From Bradyrhizobium sp. Ai1a-2 (GTDB lineage Bacteria; Pseudomonadota; Alphaproteobacteria; Rhizobiales; Xanthobacteraceae): a stretch of 33,935 nucleotides of DNA. Shown here in pieces: positions 24,348 through 32,649 of this stretch. How positions within the stretch are numbered: the stretch's first letter is position 1; each line of letters starts with the position of its first letter. The stretch spans positions 1-33,935 of the forward strand of contig NZ_AUEZ01000082.1 of the NCBI RefSeq assembly GCF_000426245.1. The letters are read 5' to 3'. The notes under the pieces were generated by a model that did not search any database, was not told the origin of the DNA, and worked only from the letters and a program-made list of their open reading frames with translations. The position numbers and the translations under genes were made by a program.

Positions 24348-24497
24348 AAATGAAGGTTTGAGCGCCAGTGACGCCGCCGTTCTGCTCGCGCAGGTCCTTT
24401 GAGAATACCGGCACTCTCTTTTTTCAATTTTGAAATCTTCGCTGCTACTGGAAGGCAGGATTTTAGAAATATCCATCCCGCCCCGCTGAAGGGGCTT

Positions 24498-24528
24498 GAA
24501 TCGTACGTGGCGTCATATTGTACGATTC
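24498..24528 (+). promoter_or_regulatory. Perfect 9-bp inverted repeat upstream of the GMC operon
   Basis: GAATCGTAC (24498-24506) and GTACGATTC (24520-24528) are exact reverse complements separated by 13 bp. The element lies about 190 bp upstream of the operon start and has a diverged homologue at 18589-18619, ahead of the radical SAM gene. It does not match a nod box, FixK box, NifA site or lux box as I know them, so it is best seen as an operator for an unidentified regulator. A second small hairpin, CCCC-GCTGAA-GGGG, directly precedes it at 24481-24494. Confidence 0.6.
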
Positions 24529-24717
24529 TCAAAGTGGCTCGCCTACGGTCCTTGGCAAAACGAACGGAGGCCACTCCTGGGCTCTGGGGCGATGACCTGC
24601 CGTTCGTTCAACACTGGCTATAACAATTCTCACGGTCGTGTTGACCTGCCGACTGGTGGACAGTCGCCACTACGCGTGGCCGAGGTTTGTCGTCAGAGGT
24701 GAGATCAGAGGTGAGAC

Positions 24718-26232
24718 ATGACGGCCGATGCCGTTGATGTGTGTGTAGTTGGCAGTGGTGCCAGCGGCTCGACAGTCGCTCATGAGATCGCCCGAAACGG
24801 ATTCCGGGTGCTCGTCCTGGAAGAAGGCCGGAGGCTTCCCCCCGGCGCCTCACTGGCGACTGTCCAAAGCAGTATGGATGACGCCTTGGTGCGCTCTCCA
24901 CCCGGTGGGTTGATGCCGTTTGGACGCCCGTGGACCGTGTCGGCGCTCGGCGGTGGAATGACCCTGTATGCTGGGATCGCCTTCCGTTATCGCACCGTCG
25001 ATTTTGACGCGCGTGCGCATGTGGCCGCGGATGCGCTCGACCCGGTCTGGCCCATCGACTACGCCGAACTACGCCCCTACTACGAGGAGCTCGAACGGCG
25101 GATGGGGGTAGCGCGGCTGGCCGGCGCGGACCCGCTCGAACCGCCTAGCGATCCTGCCGTGTTGCCGCCGCACCAGTACAGCCCGCAGGGCCGGTTGATC
25201 GCTAACGCCGGCGGACGCATCGGCCGGCTGCCGTTCCCTACACCGCTCGCGATCAACTCGGTGCCGTACGGCGGCCGCCCGGCCTGTCACTGCTGCGGCC
25301 CATGCAACGAACACCTGTGTCTTACCGGCGCAAGGGCCGATGCGCGGTCCCCGTTCATTGATGTCCCCCTGCCACCCGGCGCGTTGACGGTCGCGCTGGG
25401 CAGCAAGGCCGTGCGTATCGACCTGGGCAACGTCAGCCGCGCGGACTCGGTGGAATGGCTTGACACCGATAGTCGGCAGCGCGCTCGGGTCCGGGCCCGC
25501 TGCGTGGTGCTGGCTGGCAACGCGATTCAGTCTGCCGCCCTGCTATTACGGTCGGCACAGCCCGCGGCGCCGAACGGCATCGGCAATGGCGCTGGCATGG
25601 TTGGCAGCGGCATCTCGTTTAAAATCAGCGGCTACGTGTCTGGCAGCACCGCGCTGGACCGGTTGCCCGTGCAGCCGCTGGGCGGCCCGTTCTCCACCGT
25701 CGCGATCTCCGATCACTACCTCGACGAGGAGGCGCCCTCGGGGTTGGGCGGACTCATCTACGAAGCCAGTCCGACGGAGCGGGCGGTCCACGAGGGAAAG
25801 ATAACGCTACGGCTGCATTTCCTGGCGGCCGACCAGCCCATGCGTAACAACGCGGTACGACTGGCCAACACGCGGGATCGGCTAGGTTTGCCGAACATCA
25901 TTCTTGAGTACTGGACCCATCCGGTGGACAAACGCCGACTAGGCTATTTGAGCCGGCGCGCGTCGGACTTGCTGCTCGAGGCCGGCGTGAAAAAGGTCGA
26001 TTACCAGGATTCCAACTATCAGTTCGGTAGCGGGCATCTGCATGGCGGCTGTCGAGCCGGGATCGATCCGAAGGAATCCGTGGTCGACCGTTGGGGTCGT
26101 GTGCACGACATCGACAATCTTTATGTCGCGGACGGCGGGTTCTTTCCGTATTCCGGAGGCGTCAACCCGACCTTCACCATTCAGGCCAACGCGTTGCGGA
26201 TCGCTCGGAGAATAGTGACGCAGCTGGCCTAA
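24718..26232 (+). CDS. GMC-family FAD-dependent oxidoreductase
   Basis: The 504-residue protein oxidises an alcohol to an aldehyde or ketone using FAD. Its N-terminus has the FAD-binding motif (VCVVGSGASGSTVAHEIARNGFRVLVLEEG, GxGxxG at 12-17), then SALGGGMTLYAGIAFRYR and a Cys cluster PACHCCGPCNEHLCLTGA. The C-terminal GMC domain has SGHLHGGCRAGIDPKESVVDRWGRVHD (H440) and SGGVNPTFTIQANAL (N483), the expected active-site pair. Overall layout, including the Cys-rich loop and GGLIYEASPTE segment, reminds me of aminoglycoside 6'-dehydrogenases such as the NeoQ/BtrQ group; this is a judgement by eye. It heads a five-gene operon and is followed 34 bp later by an aminotransferase, the natural next step. 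ATG 24718 follows AGAGGTGAGAC, a plausible ribosome site. Confidence 0.93.
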   Translation: MTADAVDVCVVGSGASGSTVAHEIARNGFRVLVLEEGRRLPPGASLATVQSSMDDALVRSPPGGLMPFGRPWTVSALGGGMTLYAGIAFRYRTVDFDARAHVAADALDPVWPIDYAELRPYYEELERRMGVARLAGADPLEPPSDPAVLPPHQYSPQGRLIANAGGRIGRLPFPTPLAINSVPYGGRPACHCCGPCNEHLCLTGARADARSPFIDVPLPPGALTVALGSKAVRIDLGNVSRADSVEWLDTDSRQRARVRARCVVLAGNAIQSAALLLRSAQPAAPNGIGNGAGMVGSGISFKISGYVSGSTALDRLPVQPLGGPFSTVAISDHYLDEEAPSGLGGLIYEASPTERAVHEGKITLRLHFLAADQPMRNNAVRLANTRDRLGLPNIILEYWTHPVDKRRLGYLSRRASDLLLEAGVKKVDYQDSNYQFGSGHLHGGCRAGIDPKESVVDRWGRVHDIDNLYVADGGFFPYSGGVNPTFTIQANALRIARRIVTQLA

Positions 26233-26266
26233 CCGACCGTGCTCGGAAATCAACTGGAGATGGTTC

Positions 26267-27577
26267 ATGTCCATCAGCATGCCCAGTGCGACCTTGGCGA
26301 CGACCGAAGGGCACAAATCCGCCCTTCGCCGCGCGCTCCGCGTCACCGCGTCGGAGAAATGGGATCTTAACCGGCGTTTTCCGGTGGTGATGACCCGCGC
26401 ATCTGGCGCGCATGTCTGGGATGTTGATGGGAAACAATACGTGGATTTCACCTCGTGTAGCGGGGCCGCGCCGTTGGGAGCCGGATACGAACCGGTCGTT
26501 GCTCACGTCGCAGCGGAAATGCGCCGTACCGGCGGCATCCTGCCCGGGCCGTTATCTGTGCACCGGGTCGAGGTAGCCGAACGGCTGGCGGAGATCTTCC
26601 CTGTCGCGCAACGCTCGATGTTCTTTCGCACCGGCTCCTGCGCCACCACCGCCGCGGTCCGCCTCGCCCGCGCGCACACCGGCGTCAATCTGGTGCTGAC
26701 CAGCGGATATCACGGCTGGCATGACTGGCACTTGCAGGACCGGCCAAGGATGGGGCTTCCCGACCGGGACTGGGACAGCGTGGATTTCCGCTACGACCTG
26801 GATCTGCTCAATGATCTGGCAAAGGTGCAGCGCGTCGCTGCGGTGATCATCACCCCTGAGGTCAACTTCTTCCCGCCCGAATACCACCGGGAGCTGCAGA
26901 ACTTGGTGCGTCGGCATGGTGCCCTGCTGATCCTGGACGAGGTGATGACCGGATTCCGCTACGCCCTCGGCGGCTATCACACCGCGGTCGGCCTCACGCC
27001 CGACCTGATCACACTGAGCAAGGGACTGGCCAATGGCATGGCGCTATCGGCGGTTTCCGGTCGGGCGGATGTGCTCAACGCCGCCGAGAAGACCTACTTG
27101 GGCAACACCTATCAGCGCGAGGTCACACCGTTCGCGGCCGCGCTGAGCACCTTGGACGCGCTGCGCGGCGGGGATGCGCTGGCGCGGATGAGCCAGATTG
27201 GCGAGCAACTCATGAGCGGACTCAACAAGGTCTTCGCGGGCCAGCAGGTTGAGGCGTGGGCGTTCGCCTGGCCCACTATGTTCGATGTCGTGTTCGCCGA
27301 CGCTGAACTTGGTCACGCGTTTTTCCAGGAGATGTGGTCGCGGGGCTTCCTCATGCAGTACGGCGGCCGGTTCATGCCGTCCGCGGCACTGGCGGATGCC
27401 GATGTGCGGTCTGCGATCGAAGCCGCCGGACAGGCTCTGCCGGCGGCACTGGCGCGAGTGGAAAGTGCAAGTGGCGATCCGGACCCGATAGCCGCCGCCG
27501 TGCGCTTCGCCGGTGATCACTTCGTGGCCACCTCGGATTCGGTTCGGCGCTGGATCACCGGGCGCAGCCAGTCATGA
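26267..27577 (+). CDS. Class III PLP-dependent aminotransferase (glutamate-1-semialdehyde aminomutase-like)
   Basis: The 436-residue protein uses pyridoxal phosphate to transfer an amino group. Visible are the N-terminal GAHVWDVDGKQYVDFTSC, the phosphate-binding RTGSCATTAAVRLARAHTG (122-139), the ring-stacking YHGWHDW (148-154), LLILDEVMTGFR with Asp224 and the PLP lysine K252 in DLITLSKGLANGMALSAVSG. Length is normal for the HemL-like subgroup, which includes sugar-6'-aminotransferases of aminoglycoside pathways. HemL itself would be a housekeeping gene; the operon context argues for a biosynthetic role, aminating the carbonyl made by the GMC enzyme. ATG 26267 has a GGAGATGG about 8 bp upstream. 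Its stop overlaps the sulfotransferase start by 4 bp. Confidence 0.92.
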   Translation: MSISMPSATLATTEGHKSALRRALRVTASEKWDLNRRFPVVMTRASGAHVWDVDGKQYVDFTSCSGAAPLGAGYEPVVAHVAAEMRRTGGILPGPLSVHRVEVAERLAEIFPVAQRSMFFRTGSCATTAAVRLARAHTGVNLVLTSGYHGWHDWHLQDRPRMGLPDRDWDSVDFRYDLDLLNDLAKVQRVAAVIITPEVNFFPPEYHRELQNLVRRHGALLILDEVMTGFRYALGGYHTAVGLTPDLITLSKGLANGMALSAVSGRADVLNAAEKTYLGNTYQREVTPFAAALSTLDALRGGDALARMSQIGEQLMSGLNKVFAGQQVEAWAFAWPTMFDVVFADAELGHAFFQEMWSRGFLMQYGGRFMPSAALADADVRSAIEAAGQALPAALARVESASGDPDPIAAAVRFAGDHFVATSDSVRRWITGRSQS

Positions 27578-28548
27578 GTACAAGCTCTCAACAGGGGGAC
27601 ATTGCTGTGCCCGAGTCCGACCCGTTTTCCACCTCGCCGGTCCTGCTCGGCGGCGAGAACCGATCCGGCACCACCTTGCTCAGCGTGGTGCTGGACTCGC
27701 ATCCTGATCTGGCGGTCGGGCCGGAGATCGATTTCCTGCAACCGCCGAATCTCGGCCCGCACATCCTGCGGGCGACCGACCTGCTCGAGGCGCGCGCTAC
27801 GGCCAAAAGCGCCATCGACCCGTTCTGGTACGAGGTCGATCACTCCTGGTATGACGGCGTGCATTTCGTGGTGCAGTGCCGGAGGTTCGGCCTGGACTTC
27901 GATGACGTGCGCAGGCTGGTCAGCAAGGTGATGACTGAGTCATCCAGCGAGGTCGTCTCGTTCGCCGATCGATGCAGGCTGATCAACGAGATTGGTGAGT
28001 TCCGCAGGGCGTGCACCGGAGCGCGACGGTGGGGACTGAAGCTGCAACGCAAGATTACCGAGATCGACGCCTATGCCCGCCTATGGCCGCGCGCTCACTT
28101 CGTGCACATCGTGCGGGACGGTCGGGACTTGGCAGCCTCGCACCTGAAAACCGTGCCAGACTGGGGTTACCGGTCCGTAGCGGAAGCCGCGCGGGGCTGG
28201 CTCGAAGTGGTGTCCCGGCCGCATCGCCTGGCGCCGCCAGACCGCTATCTCGAGGTCCGCTATGAGGATCTGGTGAGACACCCCCGCCCCACCCTGACCG
28301 AAATCCTGGACCATCTGCGCCTGCCCTGGCATGAGGCCGTACTGCGCCACGCCGAACAGGAGCATGCGCTGTTCGAACGCCCGTACGGTCACCCGGCGGC
28401 TGAGTCCGCGGGCAAACCGATGCACTCCGGTCGGCTCGGGCGCTACGCTCATGATCTGACACGGGCGGAGATCGCAGAGTTCGAGCAGATCGCCGGCGGT
28501 GAACTGGCCCGGCTCGGCTATCTGTCGACCCCGATCGTCGACGCGTGA
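27574..28548 (+). CDS. PAPS-dependent sulfotransferase
   Basis: The 324-residue protein has the 5'-phosphosulfate-binding loop near the N-terminus (VLLGGENRSGTTLLSVVLDSHP, about residues 23-44) and the 3'-phosphate-binding motif HFVHIVRDGRDLAASHLKTV, with a YLEVRYEDLVRHPRPTLTEIL segment typical of the Sulfotransfer_3 group. It should move a sulfate from PAPS to a hydroxyl or amine. It is not obviously NodH, the Nod-factor sulfotransferase, though a glycan substrate is possible. It is coupled to the genes on both sides (ATGA overlap upstream, GTGA overlap downstream). PAPS supply is not encoded in the window. Confidence 0.92.
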   Translation: MSTSSQQGDIAVPESDPFSTSPVLLGGENRSGTTLLSVVLDSHPDLAVGPEIDFLQPPNLGPHILRATDLLEARATAKSAIDPFWYEVDHSWYDGVHFVVQCRRFGLDFDDVRRLVSKVMTESSSEVVSFADRCRLINEIGEFRRACTGARRWGLKLQRKITEIDAYARLWPRAHFVHIVRDGRDLAASHLKTVPDWGYRSVAEAARGWLEVVSRPHRLAPPDRYLEVRYEDLVRHPRPTLTEILDHLRLPWHEAVLRHAEQEHALFERPYGHPAAESAGKPMHSGRLGRYAHDLTRAEIAEFEQIAGGELARLGYLSTPIVDA

Positions 28549-29792
28549 GCCGCACCGACGTTTCGGCCCCACCTCGCGGATTACCGCGCGGCTACTTGGC
28601 CCTCCTCGTTGGGCACACCGTGTCGCAGCTGGGGTCCGAGGTGACGGTACTCGCGCTACCGCTCACCGCGATCACCCTGCTGGGCGCAGGACCCGCGCAG
28701 ACCGGGCTGTTGCTGGCCTGCGGCCGCGCGCCGTACCTCGTGATCGGCCTATTCGCGGGGGTGATCGTGGACCGCTTCCCGCACCGGCGCATCCTGTTGA
28801 CCGCCAATTTGGTGATGGCGGCGACGCTGGCTACGATTCCGCTGCTCGCCAGCCTGGGGCAACTCGGAACGGTCCAGCTGTATATGGCGAACACACTTGT
28901 CGGGGTGGCCGCGGTGATCGCCGACGTGACCTATCTGGCGTGCGTGCCTATGGTGGTGGACCGGGCGCGACTGATCAGGGCGCAGAGTTCTTGGCAACTC
29001 AGCAAAGCCAGCGTGGTGGCGGCCGGGCCGTTCTTGGCCGGCTGGCTGGTCAGCGCGTTCTCCGCGCCGACCGCGATCCTAGCTGACTCGGCCTCGTTCC
29101 TGCTTGCTACCGCGTTGCTGCCACTGGTCCCGATGCGCGCGGCCGAGTCCCAGGCGGCCAGCTCAAGTGCGGTACTCAGCCAGGTTGCAGAAGGATTGAC
29201 AGCGGTGTTTGGCAACCCGATTCTGCGGGCGGTCACGTTGGCTACCGGCACTTTTATCTTCTGCTACAACGCTTACTCCGCGGTCTTTCTGCTGTACCTG
29301 ACCAACGAGCTCGGCTTCGACGGTTGGACCACCGGCGTGGTACTCGGCATCGGCGCACTCGGCGGGGTCGTGGGCGCGATCACCGCACCGTGGGCCGGCC
29401 GGGCGATCGGTCTTGGGCCCGTATTGATAGTCGCCCTCGCGCTTAGCGCCGGAGGCCTGACTCTGGCCACGCTACTTACCGAGCCACGGTGCTCCGCGGT
29501 GGCTTGCGTGGCGGTGTCCCAGTTCGTGTTGTGGGTTGGCCAGGAAATCTACAACGTGCAGCAGGTCCCGATTCGATACGCGCTGGTCCCGGACCGGGTG
29601 CAGGGCCGCGTCAGCGCGAGCATCCGAAGCGTGGTGTGGGGGCTAGCGCCGCTGGGTGCGCTGCTTGGCGGCGCGGTCGGTGCCGGACCTGGCCTGCGCG
29701 CCACGTTGGTGGCCAGCAGCGTTCTTGGCGCGGCCTCCGTGCTGTGGATCTGGCGGTCGCCCCTGCGCCACACGCACAGCTTGCGTCCCTGA
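28545..29792 (+). CDS. MFS transporter, EntS/MFS_3-like exporter
   Basis: The 415-residue protein has about 12 hydrophobic segments and the MFS_3 features: YLALLVGHTVSQLGSEVTVLALPL at the start, GLFAGVIVDRFPHRRILLTANLVMAATLATIPLLA (the D-R-x-x-R motif between helices 2 and 3), and a C-terminal half beginning VTLATGTFIFCYNAYSAVFLLYLTNELG. Related proteins export small hydrophilic or siderophore-like compounds. It starts at GTG 28545, overlapping the sulfotransferase stop by 4 bp. In this operon it probably exports the finished product or protects the producer. The acyltransferase follows after 30 bp. Confidence 0.9.
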   Translation: MSRTDVSAPPRGLPRGYLALLVGHTVSQLGSEVTVLALPLTAITLLGAGPAQTGLLLACGRAPYLVIGLFAGVIVDRFPHRRILLTANLVMAATLATIPLLASLGQLGTVQLYMANTLVGVAAVIADVTYLACVPMVVDRARLIRAQSSWQLSKASVVAAGPFLAGWLVSAFSAPTAILADSASFLLATALLPLVPMRAAESQAASSSAVLSQVAEGLTAVFGNPILRAVTLATGTFIFCYNAYSAVFLLYLTNELGFDGWTTGVVLGIGALGGVVGAITAPWAGRAIGLGPVLIVALALSAGGLTLATLLTEPRCSAVACVAVSQFVLWVGQEIYNVQQVPIRYALVPDRVQGRVSASIRSVVWGLAPLGALLGGAVGAGPGLRATLVASSVLGAASVLWIWRSPLRHTHSLRP

Positions 29793-29822
29793 GCACGACC
29801 GATCGGCAGACCAGACTGGGTT

Positions 29823-31181
29823 ATGGAAATCAACGAATTGCGCGATCTCGAGCTGCGGCCGGGGCAGTTGACGGTGTGGCGGGTCAACGTGCCCGCCCCT
29901 GCCCGCTGGCGCTCCGACCCGCGCCGGCCGTCCCATGTTCAGGAGGAACACCTCAGCTATCTCAGGGATGGCGGCCCGGCTTGGCTGGGCATTGCGTTCG
30001 AACGGCCGGGCGACTTCGATAGCACCGCCTTGACCAGTGCGATCCTTGGGTGGGTTGACCGGCACGAGGCATTACGCTGCCGCTTCGCCAAGGACGGCCC
30101 GGCGATACACCTCGCCACCATCGGCCCGGGCGCGGTAGCGCTCGACCGGATCGAACTCGGTGACTACACCGATGCAGGCGAATTAGCCCGGACGCTGGAA
30201 GAACTATTGGACGCGGAGACGAAAGCGCTGTGCTGGCCCCCGTATGTATTCGCCACGATTAGCCGACCCGGATCAACCAGCGTGGTGCTCGCCTCCGACC
30301 ACTCGGTCACCGACCTCTACTCGCTTGCACGGGTCCCTCACGAGATCAGTGAACTGTACACCGCTGTGGTCCAGGAAGTGGCGCCACAACTGGCCCCGGC
30401 GCACAGCTACCTGGACTACGCCGAGGCCGAACGAGTTCGGCTGACTGACCTGACCGCCGTCCATCCCGCAATCGGCCACTGGCGCGATTTGGTCGCCGCC
30501 AACGCCGGCCGACTCCCGGATTTCCCCGTGCCGCTCGGTTCGCCGAATGGGGCGATGCAGCGCAGCGGACGGATCTGGCTGTTCGACGCGGCCACCGCTT
30601 GCGAGTTCGGTCGGGCGTGCCGAGCAGAGGGCGGAAATACCGTGGCTGGCCTCTTCGCTTGTCTGGCGCTGGTCGGCAAAGCGCTGGCCAACCAACAGGA
30701 ATTCCGCACCGTCACTCCCTTCCACACTCGGAACGACCCGCGTTGGATGGATTCGTTCGGCTGGTACGTCGGGATGAGTCCGGTGAGCTTCCCGGTGTCC
30801 GACACGCTCCCAGAGCTGTTGCGCGCCGCCAGGCTCGAACTGGAGCGGGCCAAGGAGACTGCGCGCGTGCCGTTTTCCAAGGCGATGGAACTAGTTGGCG
30901 CAGCTCTGCGCGACCGGTTCATGGTGTCCTATATGGACCATCGTAAGGTGCTGGGGTCGCATTGTTGGTCACGCTGGCGGACGAGATTTCTGATCAGTCG
31001 CAGCGCCGACCCGCACGAGGCATACCTGTGGATCAACCGGTCGCACGAGGGAATCTGTTTGAGTTTCCGTCACCCGGGCACGGCGACCGCCCGAACTGCG
31101 GTGGACGGCTATGTCGCCGAAGTCGCCGCGTTGGCGCACCGGATCAGCGGCGCCTTGCCGCGGCTACGAGAGCGAGTGTAG
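29823..31181 (+). CDS. Stand-alone condensation-domain (CoA-acyltransferase fold) protein
   Basis: The 452-residue protein has the size of a single NRPS condensation domain. The catalytic HxxxD motif is HSVTD (H160-D164) in SVVLASDHSVTDLYSLARV. A GMSPVSFPV stretch (SFGWYVGMSPVSFPVSDTLPELLRAAR) corresponds to the conserved NxxPLR-like region, and there is a helical N-terminal LGIAFERPGDFDSTALTSAILGWVDRHEALRCRF block. No adenylation or carrier domain is visible nearby. Free-standing members, such as the PapA type, acylate hydroxyl or amino groups from a carrier protein or CoA. Here it probably acylates the amine or an alcohol of the operon's product. It is the last gene of the operon. The motif is intact. 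Confidence 0.82.
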   Translation: MEINELRDLELRPGQLTVWRVNVPAPARWRSDPRRPSHVQEEHLSYLRDGGPAWLGIAFERPGDFDSTALTSAILGWVDRHEALRCRFAKDGPAIHLATIGPGAVALDRIELGDYTDAGELARTLEELLDAETKALCWPPYVFATISRPGSTSVVLASDHSVTDLYSLARVPHEISELYTAVVQEVAPQLAPAHSYLDYAEAERVRLTDLTAVHPAIGHWRDLVAANAGRLPDFPVPLGSPNGAMQRSGRIWLFDAATACEFGRACRAEGGNTVAGLFACLALVGKALANQQEFRTVTPFHTRNDPRWMDSFGWYVGMSPVSFPVSDTLPELLRAARLELERAKETARVPFSKAMELVGAALRDRFMVSYMDHRKVLGSHCWSRWRTRFLISRSADPHEAYLWINRSHEGICLSFRHPGTATARTAVDGYVAEVAALAHRISGALPRLRERV

Positions 31182-31552
31182 CCGCGCCAGCGGCAAAGGT
31201 GATCCTCGGCTTAACAGCGTTGACCGCAGGCGCATCGTGTAGACACTGAGCTTTCTCGATGCGGCGGCCAAGATCTTCCTCGCAGCGATGAGATCAAAGG
31301 CGTGAGCCGCCATGGGTGATGTAAGCAGGGTGGAAGGGAAAGAGACGCAGCCGCGGATCTAAAAAAAACAGAAACTCTCGTGAGCCCAGCAGCCCTAAAA
31401 CCCAAATTTGACCTACCTTTTATTTTATTCGCCTGTCGACTAAGGATTGTATGGCTGATCTAGCTCGCCGCCACGTCCGAAGCCGCAAAGGCTCGCGAGC
31501 GCGGTCGAGCGCGGCTGTCGGGCGCCTGAAGGCGCCCGAGGTTGAGGCCACC
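31182..31552. other. Intergenic region between two convergent gene groups
   Basis: No gene is supported. The only clear structure is the hairpin at 31519-31538. An A-rich run (31362-31369) and a T-rich patch (31417-31429) occur. A minus-strand frame at 31211-31405 has a fragment that looks somewhat transposase-like but I cannot place it. Confidence 0.4.
31519..31538. terminator. Strong hairpin downstream of the isochorismatase-like gene
   Basis: CGGGCGCC (31519-31526), a TGAA loop, and GGCGCCCG (31531-31538) form a perfect 8-bp GC stem. It begins about 15 bp beyond the stop of the minus-strand isochorismatase-like gene. No T-run follows, so termination would depend on other features, but the position suits a terminator for that gene. 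Confidence 0.5.
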
Positions 31553-32158
31553 TCACGACAAAAGCTGCTGAACCTTTTGCTTCAAAAGCGCATCGTCCAG
31601 ACACACCGCCCATTCCAGCAGCATCTGTCGCACAGTAGTCGGCAAGATGCCGTGAAGCGCAAGTCGATCCAAAACGAGTGAACGGTCCCCGTCAACACGC
31701 GCCGCGATGAGGTCCGATAGCAAGCGTACGTCATATCCGCGCTCGGCCGCCTGCAGTGCGGCAATGAAGATCTCCTCTTCGAACCAACTTCCTGCGAAGA
31801 AAATGATACTGGTTTGGGCTGAAGCCAGATTGTCTGTGAACCGGTGATCCTGCCAAATAGAAAGGGCGTCGACGTCCAGGTGCATCATCGAGTGCACGAG
31901 TTGCTGACGAACCTCAATGCCAGCCGGCTGGCATTCGCCGATGGCTATCGACGCGACGGCGAACATTTCCAAGCCTGTCTGCAGTAATGAGAAGCTGCTG
32001 TGGCGCGCGCCAAGACCGGCCGAAGCCAATCTCTCGCCGCGCGACAGATTGATCAACACCACCCGACTATGTCGTGGGTCTGCGAACATTTGCGTTTCAA
32101 ATGACCGTTGCTGGATCTTACTCAGGAGGCGCGCGTTGTCAGGCGGCCGGGTTGACAA
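31553..32158 (-). CDS. Isochorismatase-like (cysteine hydrolase superfamily) protein
   Basis: The C-terminal two-thirds have the isochorismatase fold: SIIFFAGSWFEEEIFIAALQAAERGYDVRLLSDLIAARVDGDR matches the region after the nucleophile in this family, and LDRLALHGILPTTVRQMLLEWA matches the YcaC-like tail. The usual catalytic Cys position, normally G-x-x-x-x-x-C-V, reads SWFEEEIF, and no obvious catalytic Asp near the N-terminus (VVLINLSRGERL where LLVIDMQ is usual) is present. The product may therefore be inactive as a hydrolase. The longest frame starts at TTG 32158, inside the end of the luxI-type gene; ATG 32089 is an alternative. It overlaps the luxI-type gene and reads the same way, so it was probably its operon partner. 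Confidence 0.55.
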   Translation of the reverse strand: MSTRPPDNARLLSKIQQRSFETQMFADPRHSRVVLINLSRGERLASAGLGARHSSFSLLQTGLEMFAVASIAIGECQPAGIEVRQQLVHSMMHLDVDALSIWQDHRFTDNLASAQTSIIFFAGSWFEEEIFIAALQAAERGYDVRLLSDLIAARVDGDRSLVLDRLALHGILPTTVRQMLLEWAVCLDDALLKQKVQQLLS

Positions 32159-32631
32159 GATCGGGTGAGAGGAGCACAGGGCCGCTGACGTCGGCCCGTT
32201 CGTACATCCCGTGAAGCGCTTGTTCGGACGTCTCGAGAAAGCCGGCGACGGCCATGGTCGATCCGACCTGCTGTGGAGCAGCGATTCGTCTCAATGGCCA
32301 GCCCGCTCGGCGCAGAATGCGCTCCATACGCGTATCGGTGACTGTCACGATGCTGTCTGCGCTCGCGCTGCGTGCCGCTTCGATCATTGCGGCGAAGAGG
32401 ATAACCGTGGCGCGGTTGAGACTATTGGCGGCCTGTTCGGCGATAAGGCTGGTGTCCACGCAAAAGCGCGAGCTTTCGAGAACTCGTTCGTCCTGCGGCG
32501 CGGGGATCCCGCCGAGCAGAACGGGAAAAGTGTCGGCCAACATGGTCGGTCCGGTCGTTGGAAGCAGACGAACCGAACCAACCGGCTCTCCGCCGTCTGA
32601 CATCAGAATGAGATAAGTTGGTCCGAGCGTG
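32139..32631 (-). pseudogene. LuxI/TraI-type acyl-homoserine-lactone synthase, 5' end removed by an IS element
   Basis: The surviving frame encodes LGPTYLILMSDGGEPVGSVRLLPTTGPTMLADTFPVLLGG, then LESSRFCVDTSL and the C-terminal acyl-binding region. This aligns with the LuxI/TraI family from the end of the conserved N-terminal block onward, keeping the Arg in SVRLLP and the Glu/Arg of ESSRF. About 45-50 N-terminal residues, with the conserved Arg, Phe, Trp and two Asp residues of the substrate site, are gone. The only available start is a GTG at 32642 inside the IS3 inverted repeat, so a shortened protein, if made, should not synthesise signal. The break is exactly at the IS end. It is followed by the isochorismatase-like gene with overlapping frames. 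Confidence 0.87.
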
Positions 32632-32649
32632 TGACCTGCCACTGAGTTT

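Noticed and set aside
24481..24530. Upstream element considered as a nod box, lux box, FixK or NifA site
   Set aside because: The spacing and bases do not match any of these consensus patterns as I know them; kept as an unassigned inverted repeat.
26267..27577. Housekeeping HemL (glutamate-1-semialdehyde aminomutase)
   Set aside because: Fold and motifs fit, but the tight operon with oxidase, sulfotransferase and exporter points to a dedicated biosynthetic enzyme.
27574..28548. NodH, the Nod-factor sulfotransferase
   Set aside because: It shares only the PAPS motifs expected in any sulfotransferase, and there are no nod genes or nod box in the window.
32139..32642. Intact acyl-homoserine-lactone synthase starting at GTG 32642
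   Set aside because: The start codon lies in the IS inverted repeat and the conserved N-terminal residues of the family are missing, so it is treated as a pseudogene.
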